Position numbers and translations under genes: made by a program. Shown here in pieces: positions 9,274-19,700 of a stretch of DNA of 48,443 nt; position 1 is the stretch's first letter, and each line of letters begins with the position of its first letter. The notes under the pieces were generated by a model that did no database searches, was not told the DNA's origin, and saw only the letters and a list, made by a program, of their open reading frames with translations. Source of the DNA: Fimbriimonas sp. (GTDB lineage Bacteria; Armatimonadota; Fimbriimonadia; Fimbriimonadales; Fimbriimonadaceae); NCBI GenBank assembly GCA_031292555.1, contig JARLGV010000031.1, forward strand, positions 1 to 48,443, given 5' to 3'.

Positions 9274-11465
9274 CCGCCTGCAGCCGAATGCCACTCAGGA
9301 AGGTGAAGCGTCCCTTGGACGTGCAACTTCACGTACCGGACGCCGGTTCGATTCCACTGGTACTTGAAGGTGTGAATGATAGGCAGGTGCCGGGCATCCC
9401 CTTCAAAAGTCTCGGTTCCAACCGGCTCGAATTCCTTTCCGTCGGACGACACCAGGCACGTGATCGCCTTCGGATGAAGGATCCAGCTTTGCCAAGATGA
9501 GAGCGAGTCGACCTGGGCCTCGTGGGCATTCGTTTCCCTACCGAGGTCCATGGTGACGTCGAAGTCGGTTCCCTCCCAGCCGAGCCACTGAACGTGGAAG
9601 TCGTTGGCGCCATGAACTCCGTTCGTCAGCAGGGCGATATCCCCATGGCCGTACTTCGTCGATGGAGGAGGTGTGGCGGTCGCCTGCTTGCGAAAGGCCA
9701 GGTTCCCGTCCATCTCGAGAATCGTCAGCCGCCGAATCGCCTCGCAGAAGTCGTGTGGAGTCAGGTTCGACTCATTCACACTGCGCACGTGGTTCTGGAC
9801 GCATGTCGATGCAAAGTCATCGATCATCCTCGACATGTCCGTTCGAAGTTCCGGCTTTCCTAGACCTTCGTCGAAGAAACCAGTCGGGCCAAAAACCCGG
9901 TCGGCGGCGACGGAGAGGGCAGCGTATTGAATCGAAAGACGGGCGACTTTGACTCGCTGGAGCAACGCGTCGTCATGGGCCACCGCCGCCTCGGCTTGAT
10001 CGAACAGCCGCCCGTATTGGGTCATCTGTTTGGCAGACAACATATCGTCGACATGGGCGATCGGGCTGCCGAAGATGTCCAGCCTGCCTCGAAGGCTCCG
10101 CTCGATCGCCTGGATATAGGATCGGATGGATGGGGCGGCTTGGCCGTAGTAGCCGGCCAGGAACTCACGCTCGATCGCCTGGATATCGGCGTTTGGGTTC
10201 CACAGTATCCGAGCGATGAGATAGCTCTTCAGCTCTGAGAACTCATGCCCGGGGCTGGTGTTCGACTGCTGGAAGTGCTGAAAGGCGTTGTTCTCGACGA
10301 AGAATCGGATATTCGGCTGGAGGACCTTGATGTTTGGGAACGGCGTGATCTGGTGGGCGAAATCGACGGTGTAGTCCCAGAGGTAGATGTTGTGCGAGAT
10401 CTTGCCCCAATCCACGATGTCCTGCCGGAAGCTCGCGCTCGTCGGTTCGGTCGCGATGGGAGCGCTTCGGCTAAGCTCGATGGTGCAGAGCATGATCTGG
10501 ACGTTGGCGTCGGGCCGGGTGACCTTCGGCGCCGACCTTGAGAACTCGTAGGCCAGGGTCGAGATCGTCTTGTGGGGAAAGCGCCGGGCGATCGCATTGA
10601 CGAACCGGATGATCGGCCCGGACGGAGAGCCCTCCTCTTTGATAATCCGGAGGCAGTCCGGGCAGTGACAGTACTCAGGGTTGTCGTTCTGGCTGACGGA
10701 CCAGACTTGTTTTGTGGGGTCGAGAGCCATCGCCCTTTCTAGTGTTTCCACCGCGATCTCGACGTTTTCCGGCCGGCTTGGGCAAAGCTGCGAGGCGTCG
10801 TGCCGGCCGTTGATCACTGCAAAGAACTCGGGGTGTTCCTTGAAATGGGTCTCCGGCGGCACCAGGCGATGGAAAGTATGGACGTAGTAGCCCGTGCCGA
10901 ACATCTCGTTGACGTTGTTCAGCCGTTGCCAGTCGAGCCAATCCTCGTTGGCGTCAAAGTCACCGTTGATCGCCCGGAAGCTGTTGACCGGCTGGTCCGA
11001 ATAACTTCCAATTGGAAGTCGCAGCGTCTTTCGCTTGGGAAAAACATAAGCGGTTGGGCTGAAGCACCGGCAACCGAAGTGCCGCTCAAGTAGATCTACC
11101 ACCCCATAGATCGAGCCCTTGCGCCCGCCCGAGCCGATGCGCACGGCGGATGCAGTGACATCGACCGAAAAGCCATCTGCCTTCAATGTTTGCGTTTCAG
11201 TTGCAGAGGTAAACCCGATCTGGATCGCCGGCTCGGAGCCCGGCGACGCCACAAAACGGATCGGAAGATCGACCCCGCTCATCTCCTTGACTGCGTGACG
11301 GAGGATCTCGGCTGCGCGCCGTTCCGCTCCCGGCGCCTGAGCCGGCAAGTCGATCGTTGTCTTGGCCACACCTCGGTCGACGACGACGAACGAAGTATCG
11401 GGTCGGATGGCGGCGCAAGCGCACGCTCCGGCGAGTGCGAGAGTGCTGAGCAGCATATCTGCCAA
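9234..11465 (-). CDS. Secreted DUF4838 protein, alpha-glucuronidase-like
   Basis: 743 residues. A hydrophobic N-terminus rich in Leu, Ala and Cys (LLSTLALAGACACAA) suggests export; a second ATG at 11456 would give a tighter signal peptide. Residues about 30-140 resemble the alpha-glucuronidase-type N-terminal domain (ERRAAEILRHAVKEMSGVDL). The middle matches DUF4838: the segment QNDNPEYCHCPDCLRI with its paired cysteines and the following FVNAIARRFPHKTISTLAYE are hallmarks I recognise. The C-terminal about 150 residues (DFDVTMDLGRETNAHEAQVD) look like a discoidin/F5-8C-type carbohydrate-binding domain. DUF4838 proteins usually sit in polysaccharide utilisation regions; enzymatic activity is not established. 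The 3' end overlaps glgB by 40 bp in antisense. It is divergent from the URO-D-family gene at 11504, leaving only 38 bp for both promoters. Confidence 0.85.
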   Translation of the reverse strand: MADMLLSTLALAGACACAAIRPDTSFVVVDRGVAKTTIDLPAQAPGAERRAAEILRHAVKEMSGVDLPIRFVASPGSEPAIQIGFTSATETQTLKADGFSVDVTASAVRIGSGGRKGSIYGVVDLLERHFGCRCFSPTAYVFPKRKTLRLPIGSYSDQPVNSFRAINGDFDANEDWLDWQRLNNVNEMFGTGYYVHTFHRLVPPETHFKEHPEFFAVINGRHDASQLCPSRPENVEIAVETLERAMALDPTKQVWSVSQNDNPEYCHCPDCLRIIKEEGSPSGPIIRFVNAIARRFPHKTISTLAYEFSRSAPKVTRPDANVQIMLCTIELSRSAPIATEPTSASFRQDIVDWGKISHNIYLWDYTVDFAHQITPFPNIKVLQPNIRFFVENNAFQHFQQSNTSPGHEFSELKSYLIARILWNPNADIQAIEREFLAGYYGQAAPSIRSYIQAIERSLRGRLDIFGSPIAHVDDMLSAKQMTQYGRLFDQAEAAVAHDDALLQRVKVARLSIQYAALSVAADRVFGPTGFFDEGLGKPELRTDMSRMIDDFASTCVQNHVRSVNESNLTPHDFCEAIRRLTILEMDGNLAFRKQATATPPPSTKYGHGDIALLTNGVHGANDFHVQWLGWEGTDFDVTMDLGRETNAHEAQVDSLSSWQSWILHPKAITCLVSSDGKEFEPVGTETFEGDARHLPIIHTFKYQWNRTGVRYVKLHVQGTLHLPEWHSAAGGQSWVFLDEIAVR

Positions 11466-11503
11466 TCTACCTGGGCTGGCCTGAGGTAGCCTGGAAACCG
11501 GAA

Positions 11504-12619
11504 ATGAGCCCTCGTCAACGGCTCCTCAACGCCATCGATCGCAAACCCGTGGATCGGGTCCCGATCTCCACGTACGAACTCGTCGGGTTCAATTCTCGTG
11601 CCTGGGAGAACCAGGAACCCTCCTACGACCGGCTGATGTCTGCCAACCGCGAGTGCACCGACTGCATCGCGATGTGGAATCCAGGCTCGGACGAGCGATT
11701 CCTGCTCAGCGCCCATCCGGTCGAAATCGATACGGTTGAAGAGGTCGATCCTCAGGGCCGCACGATCAAGAGCACGCTCCATACGCCGAAAGGCGACCTA
11801 AACCAGACGGTTCGGATCATGAACGGCGTGCATACCACCTGGCAGACGGAGCACTGGTGCAAATCGACCGAGGATGTCGACCGGGCACTTTCGGTTCCCT
11901 ACGTGCCGGTAACCCATACGAGCCAGGATCTCGAGCGGATCTTCACCGAGGTCGGCGATCGGGGCATCGTGATGTCGTCCACCGGCGACGCCCTCCTCCA
12001 TGCCGCCGAATTGATGGAGATGGGAGAGTACACGGTCTGGGCGATGACCGAGACCGATCATTTTCTGCGCACGGTCGAGGTTCTTCACGAACGTAATCAG
12101 GAATCGATCCGCAACATGCTCGAAACCGCACCCGCCGACCTTTACCGAATCTGCGGCCCCGAATATGCCACCCCGCCCTATCTGCCGCCTTCCCTGTTCG
12201 AGCGGTTCGTCGTCCCGTTCGTGCGTGAGCAAGTCGACCTTATTCATGAGCACGGTGCGAAGGTACGGTTCCATTGCCACGGCAAGATTGGCCGGGTGCT
12301 CGACGCGATCGCGGCGGTTGGAGCGGACGCCATCGACCCCTGCGAAGCGCCGCCATCGGGGGACATCGAGTTGGATGAACTCAAGAGAGCGCTAGGGCCC
12401 TCCATGTGCCTCTTCGGGAACCTCCAACTCCACCTGCTCGAGCATTCCGAAGAGACGGACGTCCGGCGCGAAGTCCGTCGATGCATGGATGCCGCGAAGG
12501 CGGGAGGGGGCTTCGTCATCATGCCGACGGCCGCTCCCATCAACGTGCCCTTGAACCCGAAGACTGAGGCCAACTACCTTGTATTCATCGAAGAGGCTCT
12601 AGCCTGCGGCGCCTACTGA
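11504..12619 (+). CDS. Uroporphyrinogen decarboxylase family protein, probably not heme HemE
   Basis: 371 residues, close to the family length. The N-terminus SPRQRLLNAIDRKPVDRVPI is the typical opening of URO-D-superfamily proteins, and the C-terminal barrel half shows FHCHGKIGRVLDAIAAVGAD followed by CEAPPSGDIELDELK and LFGNLQLHLLE. True HemE has an N-terminal RPxWxMRQAGR motif, which is absent, so this belongs to the broad URO-D-like/cobalamin-dependent methyltransferase (MtaA/MtbA-like) group whose substrates are mostly unknown. Such paralogues are often found beside glycosidases in Armatimonadota, Planctomycetota and Lentisphaerota; that remark is from general familiarity, not from this sequence. 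It is divergent from the DUF4838 gene. Confidence 0.8.
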   Translation: MSPRQRLLNAIDRKPVDRVPISTYELVGFNSRAWENQEPSYDRLMSANRECTDCIAMWNPGSDERFLLSAHPVEIDTVEEVDPQGRTIKSTLHTPKGDLNQTVRIMNGVHTTWQTEHWCKSTEDVDRALSVPYVPVTHTSQDLERIFTEVGDRGIVMSSTGDALLHAAELMEMGEYTVWAMTETDHFLRTVEVLHERNQESIRNMLETAPADLYRICGPEYATPPYLPPSLFERFVVPFVREQVDLIHEHGAKVRFHCHGKIGRVLDAIAAVGADAIDPCEAPPSGDIELDELKRALGPSMCLFGNLQLHLLEHSEETDVRREVRRCMDAAKAGGGFVIMPTAAPINVPLNPKTEANYLVFIEEALACGAY

Positions 12620-12959
12620 CGGTGCGATCCGGACGGTCTCAACGGAGTGGGACTAGAGAACTCTCCCCAGACGGACCTCTAATACCGAAAAGCCCGTGTC
12701 TTCGCCCCTGAGAGAGCCTTTGGGAAGTATAAGCATAGGGTTCGCCAGACGCCAGGATATGTATGGGTGGACCGACCCGGGCAGAGGTCGAACAAACGGA
12801 CCACGTTGCAGATTGCCGACTCAGAAAATGAAGGTTCCGATCTGCTTGACGGCACCGGCTAGAGGCCGCCTACTCGATAGATAATTGCGATTTCAGCGAA
12901 TCGATCGAGACGTCGACCGTTCGGCTCCTTTTTGCGCATTGCTGCGTCTTTATCTATCG

Positions 12960-14891
12960 ATGCCAGGCTTGCGATTAGCCGTTTCGGCGGGTAAGCCACA
13001 CGAAAACAACACCCAGCCTGCACCGTTCTTCACGCCATGGCGTCTGGGACTGCTGCTCGTGTTCGCCGTTAGCGTCGCCATCTATCTGCCCTGTATGATG
13101 GGGGCGGCCACGTGGGACGACGACATGCTCATCTCTGGCGTGGGCCTCGGGCCCAATCGGCTGGTCACTTCATTCACTCGTCCCTTTCTCGGGATCTACT
13201 ACCGACCGCTGACATCCTTCTCGTTTGCCGTCGAATCGCTCTATGCCAAGGACACGCCATTCTTCTTCCATCAGACCAGCATCCTGCTCCATGCGTTCAC
13301 CGCGGTGGCGGCAAGTTGTCTGGTCCTATTGGTTTCCAAAAAGAGGCTTGCCGGAGTCTTCGCCGGGCTCTTCTTCGGCTTGCAGCCGATGCAGGTCGGC
13401 GCGACCGCCTGGATCGGCGGAAGGACCGACGTGCTTTCTACGTTCTTCCTGGCGCTCTTCCTTCTTGCGCTGGTTCAGTTTCACCTTCAGGCCAAGCCGG
13501 CTTGGCTCAACGCATCGGTGGCCGCCTATCTCCTTGCAGCACTAGCAAAGGAGCAGGCGGCCTTCGTGCTTCCCGCCGTTCCTCTGTCTGTATTCGTATT
13601 CGGTACTGGCCGATGGAAGGATGTCAGGAAGGTCTGCGTACCGTTCGCCTTCGCAGTTATCGTCTATGCGGCATTGTGGCTGCACGGGGGACCGCCGCTA
13701 ATAAGCGCGCGTCAAGGCATTTCCGAAACGATCGTCTTGGCGCTCCGAACGCTCTCGTTCTATGGGTTGTCGATCATATCTCCCAACCGGGCGTCGCTTC
13801 TCACATTCACCTTGGAACGATTCACGGCAGCCGGGTGGACAGTTCTCGGCGCTGTATTCTCAGTCGGAATCGTGTGGTTCGTCTGGGCGATGTGGCGAAG
13901 CCACCGCCCCATCGCTTGGCTCACGATCTGCGGCTTGCTTGTCTACCTACCTGTCTCCAATTTTCCTCCTGTCCCAACCTACGTCGTGGGACCATACCGA
14001 ATCGCCGAGCCGGGCCTGATCGCCGCTTGCCTCTTCGGAATCGGGTTTGGATATTTGGCCAAGCCAGAAACCTCCGTCGTGGCTGGCCTATTGATCGTAC
14101 CGTTGAATGCGGCAGCGTGGACGACATGGTGGGGCGTTCATCAATGGAATTCCAACGAGAACCTATTCGCCCAAGCGGTGCAGTTCGACCCCCACTTCAT
14201 CATCGGCGTCACCAAGCATGCGCAAATCATCGACAATGTCGGTCGCACCGACGAGGCAATCTTGCTAAGAGGTCGGACACTGCGATGGATCTTCGGAACC
14301 GACCATTGGATGGAGGACTTGGAGGCGGGCCGGACAGGTCCTCACGATCCCGGAGTGCTAGAGCGCCTTCGCACGAACGAAGGCAATCCTTATCTTGGAG
14401 AGCTCAGTTGGCTCATGTGCAACCAGGCGTCATCGCTCATGAAGAAGCACCAGGAAGCCAAAGCCATCAAGCTGGACCGGCTTGCGATCGGCATCGAACC
14501 AAAGGACCATCGCGTTCTCTTTGCCTATGCCCAGATGCTGCTTCCTCACGACCGCAGCGAAGCGATCCGCTACATGGAAAGGGCAAACATGTTAGCTCCG
14601 AAGTCGCCTGTCTATGCAATGGCACTTGCTCACGAGCGAGTGCACGATGGACGCTACTCGGAAGCAATTGCCCTTCTCACTCCCATCATCCGCATTGTCG
14701 GTTGGAATGCCGGCCCGTGGCTCGACCTGGCCGACGCAAAGATCGGCCTGAGCGACGCCGAAGGCGCGGCATCGGCTCTTGCTGGCGCCCAATCGGCAAT
14801 GATGAGACCTCAACCAATCGAGGTCAAGTCTCGTCGGGCCAAGATCGACGCCATTAGGCACAGAAGCGAACGGTCGATACCGACGCTCTAG
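12960..14891 (+). CDS. TMTC-like GT-C membrane glycosyltransferase with C-terminal TPRs
   Basis: About 643 residues from the ATG at 12960. The frame opens at a TTG at 12885, immediately after an in-frame TAA, but the extra 25 residues are polar and not membrane-like, so the ATG is preferred. After a first transmembrane helix (WRLGLLLVFAVSVAIYLPC) comes an acidic loop TWDDDMLI, where GT-C enzymes place catalytic acids, then YYRPLTSFSFAVE and QPMQVGATAWIGGRTDVLS, both strongly reminiscent of TMTC/O-mannosyltransferase-like proteins. About nine to eleven hydrophobic segments follow to residue about 400. The last 230 residues are helical repeats compatible with TPRs. Such proteins transfer sugars from polyprenyl-phosphate donors to extracytoplasmic acceptors; donor and acceptor here are unknown. 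It is 26 bp ahead of a second GT-C gene and likely co-transcribed with it. Confidence 0.75.
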   Translation: MPGLRLAVSAGKPHENNTQPAPFFTPWRLGLLLVFAVSVAIYLPCMMGAATWDDDMLISGVGLGPNRLVTSFTRPFLGIYYRPLTSFSFAVESLYAKDTPFFFHQTSILLHAFTAVAASCLVLLVSKKRLAGVFAGLFFGLQPMQVGATAWIGGRTDVLSTFFLALFLLALVQFHLQAKPAWLNASVAAYLLAALAKEQAAFVLPAVPLSVFVFGTGRWKDVRKVCVPFAFAVIVYAALWLHGGPPLISARQGISETIVLALRTLSFYGLSIISPNRASLLTFTLERFTAAGWTVLGAVFSVGIVWFVWAMWRSHRPIAWLTICGLLVYLPVSNFPPVPTYVVGPYRIAEPGLIAACLFGIGFGYLAKPETSVVAGLLIVPLNAAAWTTWWGVHQWNSNENLFAQAVQFDPHFIIGVTKHAQIIDNVGRTDEAILLRGRTLRWIFGTDHWMEDLEAGRTGPHDPGVLERLRTNEGNPYLGELSWLMCNQASSLMKKHQEAKAIKLDRLAIGIEPKDHRVLFAYAQMLLPHDRSEAIRYMERANMLAPKSPVYAMALAHERVHDGRYSEAIALLTPIIRIVGWNAGPWLDLADAKIGLSDAEGAASALAGAQSAMMRPQPIEVKSRRAKIDAIRHRSERSIPTL

Positions 14892-14917
14892 AACCGCTCT
14901 CCGATTCGTCACCAGAT

Positions 14918-16750
14918 ATGGCTACTCGAATGCAAACTAACGACATCAAGGAACACTGGAAGCGAATGCTCCCCTATTTGTGCGGGGCTCTCCTCTTGGG
15001 AGCCACCATCCAGATCCTGTTGATGGTCTGGCGCGTCTGCATGCGGCAATCCGAGGGCCACTTCACATACGTTCTCGACGATCCATACATTCACATGTCG
15101 ATTGCGAGGAATCTCGCCGAGCATGGCGTCTGGGGCGTCACCCAATATGCCTGGTCCTCGGCATCCTCATCCCCCCTATGGACCGCTTTACTGGGGGCGT
15201 TGGTGCAGATAGAGGGCGACTCGGTTTTCCTACCGTTGGCTCTTTGCGTTCTTTTTTCGATTTCGACCGCGGTCCTGCTGTATGTGCGGTTCCTGAAGGC
15301 CAGCTTTCCTGCCATTGTTGCGGCCGGGGCGGCGTTCGCCGTTTTCGCGGCCGGGCCGCTACATGTGTTGCCATTCACTGGGATGGAGCATTGCCTCCAA
15401 GTGCTGCTAGATCTTGTTTTCGGATTCTGGATCCTCGACAATTTAGGGCGACGAAGCAGTGCTAAAGACTGCGCCATGGCGCTGGTCTTAACCATGTTGG
15501 TCTGCTCGATCCGGTACGAAGGCGCATTTCTCGTCGTGGTTCCGTTCTTCTTGAGCCTTTGGAGGCGCGACTGGAAACTGGCGGCTTCGCTTGCCGCCGG
15601 CCCGATCCTGGCGATCGGTGGATTCGCCGCCTACTCCCACCTGATGGGGATGCCGCTCATTCCCAACTCGATTGCGATCAAGGGACATATGCCGGCCTTT
15701 GGGCCGCTTCGCTATATTCAAGACCTCGCAATGATGGCGTTCTCCGCCCTTCACTTCTCGACCGGCACGCACGCCGACCTCTTTGCGATGACCCTGCTCA
15801 GTGTTCTTGCCATGCGCCTAAAAGCGCTGAGAACCGAGACCTCCACACTCCAGATCTGGATGTGGACGGTCGTCGTCGCTTGCGTCCTCCACGCCGGATT
15901 CGCGAGTTTTGGTTGGTTCTTCCGGTACGAGGCCTACCTGGTCGTCTCGATGACGACCGTGATGTTCCTTGCCGTTCGCGAGGTCGTTCGGGCACATGTG
16001 GATCGGGAAGATGCGCCGGTCTCAGTGGTCATGTGGCTCGGCGGAATCGCCTGCGTGACGATTGTCCAGGGCATAATGAATCGAATCGGTTGGGCCTACC
16101 GGGTCGAGTCCAATCTGATCCTTTCCACCAATGTCCTCGCGCTGGCCTTGCTCGGGGTCATGATATTCGGTCCAAGAACGAAGGGTCGGTTGATACGATC
16201 GGCAACTGCGCTGCTCGTCACGTCGGCGATACTTATCAGCATCTGGGATCGGGCCGTTTATGCCTATGCGGTCGTGGGACTTGGCGCTCGCGACATCTAC
16301 TTGCAGCAGAGCCAGATGGGCCGATTCGTGCACAAGTACTACCAGAACGGTCGCCTTGCCGCCAACGACATCGGTGCCGTGACCTACTTCAGCGACGTTC
16401 ATCTCCTTGACGTTTGGGGTCTGGCCAACGATGAAGTTCGACGCCTGCGCGTTGCCCGCAAGTACAACACTCGGGAGCTTGGCCGCATCCTGGGATCCTT
16501 CAGCCCTGACTTGGTCATTATCTATCCGGAGTGGTATGCCGGAAGGACTAGGTTGCCGGACACTTATATCCCCGTCGCCCGATGGATAGTGCCCCAAACG
16601 ATCTCGTCGGCATTTCCCGACGTGGTGTTCTTTGCCCCGAATGCAGTCAAAGCGCTTCTGTTGCGCCGGCAGTTAAGAGAGTTCCAAACGACCTTGCCTC
16701 GTCGGGTGCAGGTTCAATACTTTAGGCAACCGGTTGTCCAAACACCTTAG
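14918..16750 (+). CDS. Multi-pass GT-C-fold glycosyltransferase-like membrane protein
   Basis: 610 residues with a first transmembrane segment at about 18-40 and at least ten further hydrophobic helices. The first periplasmic loop has [20 protein letters not shown], matching the conserved DD-x-x-I(H) loop of GT-C proteins of the PMT/ArnT/arabinosyltransferase type, followed by [11 protein letters not shown]. The soluble C-terminal part (about 470-610) includes [20 protein letters not shown] and a LVIIYPEWY strand, a pattern common in bacterial GT-C proteins of unknown acceptor. Together with the upstream TMTC-like gene it probably decorates lipid, exopolysaccharide or protein outside the membrane. 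The stop overlaps that of the opposing histidine kinase gene by 3 bp. No specific family name can be assigned with confidence. Confidence 0.78.
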   Translation: MATRMQTNDIKEHWKRMLPYLCGALLLGATIQILLMVWRVCMRQSEGHFTYVLDDPYIHMSIARNLAEHGVWGVTQYAWSSASSSPLWTALLGALVQIEGDSVFLPLALCVLFSISTAVLLYVRFLKASFPAIVAAGAAFAVFAAGPLHVLPFTGMEHCLQVLLDLVFGFWILDNLGRRSSAKDCAMALVLTMLVCSIRYEGAFLVVVPFFLSLWRRDWKLAASLAAGPILAIGGFAAYSHLMGMPLIPNSIAIKGHMPAFGPLRYIQDLAMMAFSALHFSTGTHADLFAMTLLSVLAMRLKALRTETSTLQIWMWTVVVACVLHAGFASFGWFFRYEAYLVVSMTTVMFLAVREVVRAHVDREDAPVSVVMWLGGIACVTIVQGIMNRIGWAYRVESNLILSTNVLALALLGVMIFGPRTKGRLIRSATALLVTSAILISIWDRAVYAYAVVGLGARDIYLQQSQMGRFVHKYYQNGRLAANDIGAVTYFSDVHLLDVWGLANDEVRRLRVARKYNTRELGRILGSFSPDLVIIYPEWYAGRTRLPDTYIPVARWIVPQTISSAFPDVVFFAPNAVKALLLRRQLREFQTTLPRRVQVQYFRQPVVQTP

Positions 16751-19700
16751 GCAAATGCGACCTTTAGCCGCCACTGCTTGAGTTTGGCGATCATATCGTT
16801 TCTCGTGATCGGCTTGGGCACGTAGTCGTCCATACCGGCAGAAAGGCAACGATCACGATCCTCTTTTTGGGCGTGGGCGGTCAGTGCAATGATCGGCGTG
16901 TGAGTTCTCCGCGTCGCCTCAATTTCCCGAATGCGCAGAGTGGCCTCCAGTCCATCCATTACCGGCATTTGTACGTCCATCAAGACCAAGTCGAAGTGCT
17001 GGCTGGCAAACGCGTCAACCGATTTGGCGCCATTATCGGTCGAAACGAACGTGCAATTGAGGTCCTCTAGCGTTCGCTCCAAGATCAGAACGTTTACCGG
17101 GTTGTCCTCAGCGATCAAGACATGCAGACCGAGGTGCGTTTCGTTGGGATCGGCTGCCGTATGGTCAGGAAGTGCATCCATGGGCTGTGCCAGGTGCATC
17201 AGTCTTAAATCAGTCAAAATCCCGGCCAGTCGAGCCCGCCGAATCGGCTTACTTAGCGCGATCACCCGACTCGCACGCGAGGCCTGGTATAACGACGCCC
17301 GCATCCAACTAGGGGTCATGATCACGATGGGCACACCGGCGTCACCTCCAAGGTGTCCCGACCCATCCGCAAGGCGCTCGTCGCTAATCGCAATCTTTGC
17401 GTCGATAAAGACGGCTTGAGTCTTTTGGTCACCGGAAGCGTTCGCGATAGCATCGATGGCCTCGTCTAGGCTCTGGTATTCGGCAACTGAATAGCCCCAG
17501 AACCTGAGCTGCTCACCAAGCGTACGGCGGAGACTGGCGCTTCGATCGACGATCGACACAAGCCCTTTGCCGATCGTAGTCAGCGACAAGACAGAATTCG
17601 CACCTCCCGCCACGCGTTCAAAGGGAATCTCTACCCAAAACTCGCTGCCAACTCCTTCACGGCTCCGCAACCCGACCCGGCCGTTCATCAATTCAACAAG
17701 TTGTCTCGTCAGCGTCAGACCCAACCCGGTGCCGCCGTAACGGCGGGTCGTACTCCCGTCGGCTTGGGTGAAGCTCTCAAAAATCTGTTGCTGTCGATCT
17801 TGGGGAATGCCGATCCCGGTGTCGCGGACCTCGATCCGAACGTACATTCGATCCTCGGTTGCTGCCACCACGGAAGCGTCGACCGTCACGTCGCCATGCT
17901 CGGTGAACTTGAGGGCATTGCCGACAAGATTGGTCACAACTTGGCGAACCCGCCCCGAATCTCCTTTGACGACCTCGGGAAAGTCCGGCGGAATGTGGCA
18001 GCTCAAATCGACGGTTCGCTTTTCAACCCGGGCCGAAATCAGCTCCACGACCTCTTCGATGCAGGCTCGTAAGTCGAAGTCGACGGTATCCACAAGCATC
18101 TTCTGTGCTTCTATTTTCGAAAAGTCGAGCACGTCGTTGATCACTGAAAGCAGTGCCTCGGCACTGTTCTGGATGATCGTCGTAAATTCCCGTTGCTGAG
18201 GAGTAAGTACCGTCTCCGAAAGCAGCGACAGCATGCCGATCACACCATTCATCGGCGTGCGAATCTCGTGGCTCATGTTGGCGAGGAATTCACTCTTTGC
18301 CTTTGTCGCGGCAAGTGCCTGATCCCTCGCCAGAATAAGCTCTTCGGCTTGAGTCCTCAACGTTTCCTCAACCGACTTGCGCCGTTCGATCTCATCATGG
18401 CGCGCGGCTAGCAGCGCGGCCTTGTGGATCGCCGTTGCCGCCTGGTGAGCGAACGGCAATAGCTGCCGGACGTTCTTTTCGGTAACCGGCCGATGGGAAA
18501 ACAGGTTGTCGACGTTGATCGCCCCTAGCGTCTCGTTGTTGACGCGCAGGAAAAGAATGGCGTGCTCATGGACGCCCACCATGCTCTTACTGGTTGCTGG
18601 ACCGTATTTGCCCTCGAAATCCTCGGTCAGATCGTATTCAAGGGCGGCTTCGCCGGCATCGAGCTTCCAGCGCAACCGATCTTCTTCGCAGACGACGTAG
18701 GAGTGTTGGGCTATATTTTCGGCCCGTCCTTCTCGATCGGTACCCCATGTCCCACGCATGGTCCCGCTGTCCCGATCGTAAAGGAAGACCCCCGCGCGAT
18801 CGAACCGGCCGACGTCGACGACGGCGTCTCGTACAAGTTTGAGAAGCTCGGTGAGGTCCATGGAGCTGTTCATCGTCGCAATCAGCTCCAGCAACCTCGA
18901 CTGCTGGTGAAGCATCTGTTCTCGCTCTTCGAAGAGGCGCGCTTTCTGGATAGCCGTTGCAGCTTGGTGAGCAAAGGGCAAAAACCAGAGAATGTCTTCG
19001 TCACCGATCGGGCGGCGTGAGATGAGATTGTCGACGCTCACGAATCCGACGACCTCTTTGCCTGTCTTGAGGTACATGCGAGCGTGAGAGCCCACTCCTC
19101 TCATCGTTGTCTGTTCGCCAGGCTGGTACGTTTTCTCGTAGTCGTCAACGATGATATATTCGGTGTCGAACTCGTCCTGGTCGAGAAATAGCTTTCTCCC
19201 CTCTTCCTCGGAAATAGTGTAGCGCTCGTGACTGATATCCTCTGCGTTCCCCTCGCGATCGGTGCCCCAAGTCCCGTGCATCGTTCGGGCTGCCTCGTCA
19301 AACAGGAACACTCCGGCCCGGTCGAAACCACCGTCGTCGACCGCCGCATCTCTAACCAGCCGAAGGATTACGCCGAGGCTGGACGTGGTGTTCATCATCG
19401 ACGACAGTTCGATAAGTCGTCGTTGCTGATTGGCCATCCGCTGGCTGTGAGCGAGCATCTGAGCCTTGGCAATTGCCCCCGCAGCTTGGGCGGCATACAA
19501 CAGCAGCTCCTCCATGTCCTGTGCGAGGATCGGCCTTTGACTCAGGAGATTATCGACCGTAATGAACCCGACCACACGATCATTGGCCTTGAGTTGAACA
19601 ATGCCGTGCTCGCGGACACCATCCATGCCCGGATTGGGCACTCCCCTGTTTAGTTCCTGAAAATCGGAGACAAAGCAGTAGCCTTGACCGTTCGGATTGT

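Noticed and set aside
12620-12959. Possible small gene or tRNA between the URO-D-like gene and the GT-C gene
   Set aside because: A 62-codon frame (12696-12884) has no ribosome-binding site or recognisable sequence, and no cloverleaf pattern could be drawn; I see nothing definite here.
13112-14857. 581-codon frame on the same strand as the TMTC-like gene
   Set aside because: Out of frame with a membrane protein that has coherent helices and motifs; the translation is arginine- and serine-rich and shows no domain.
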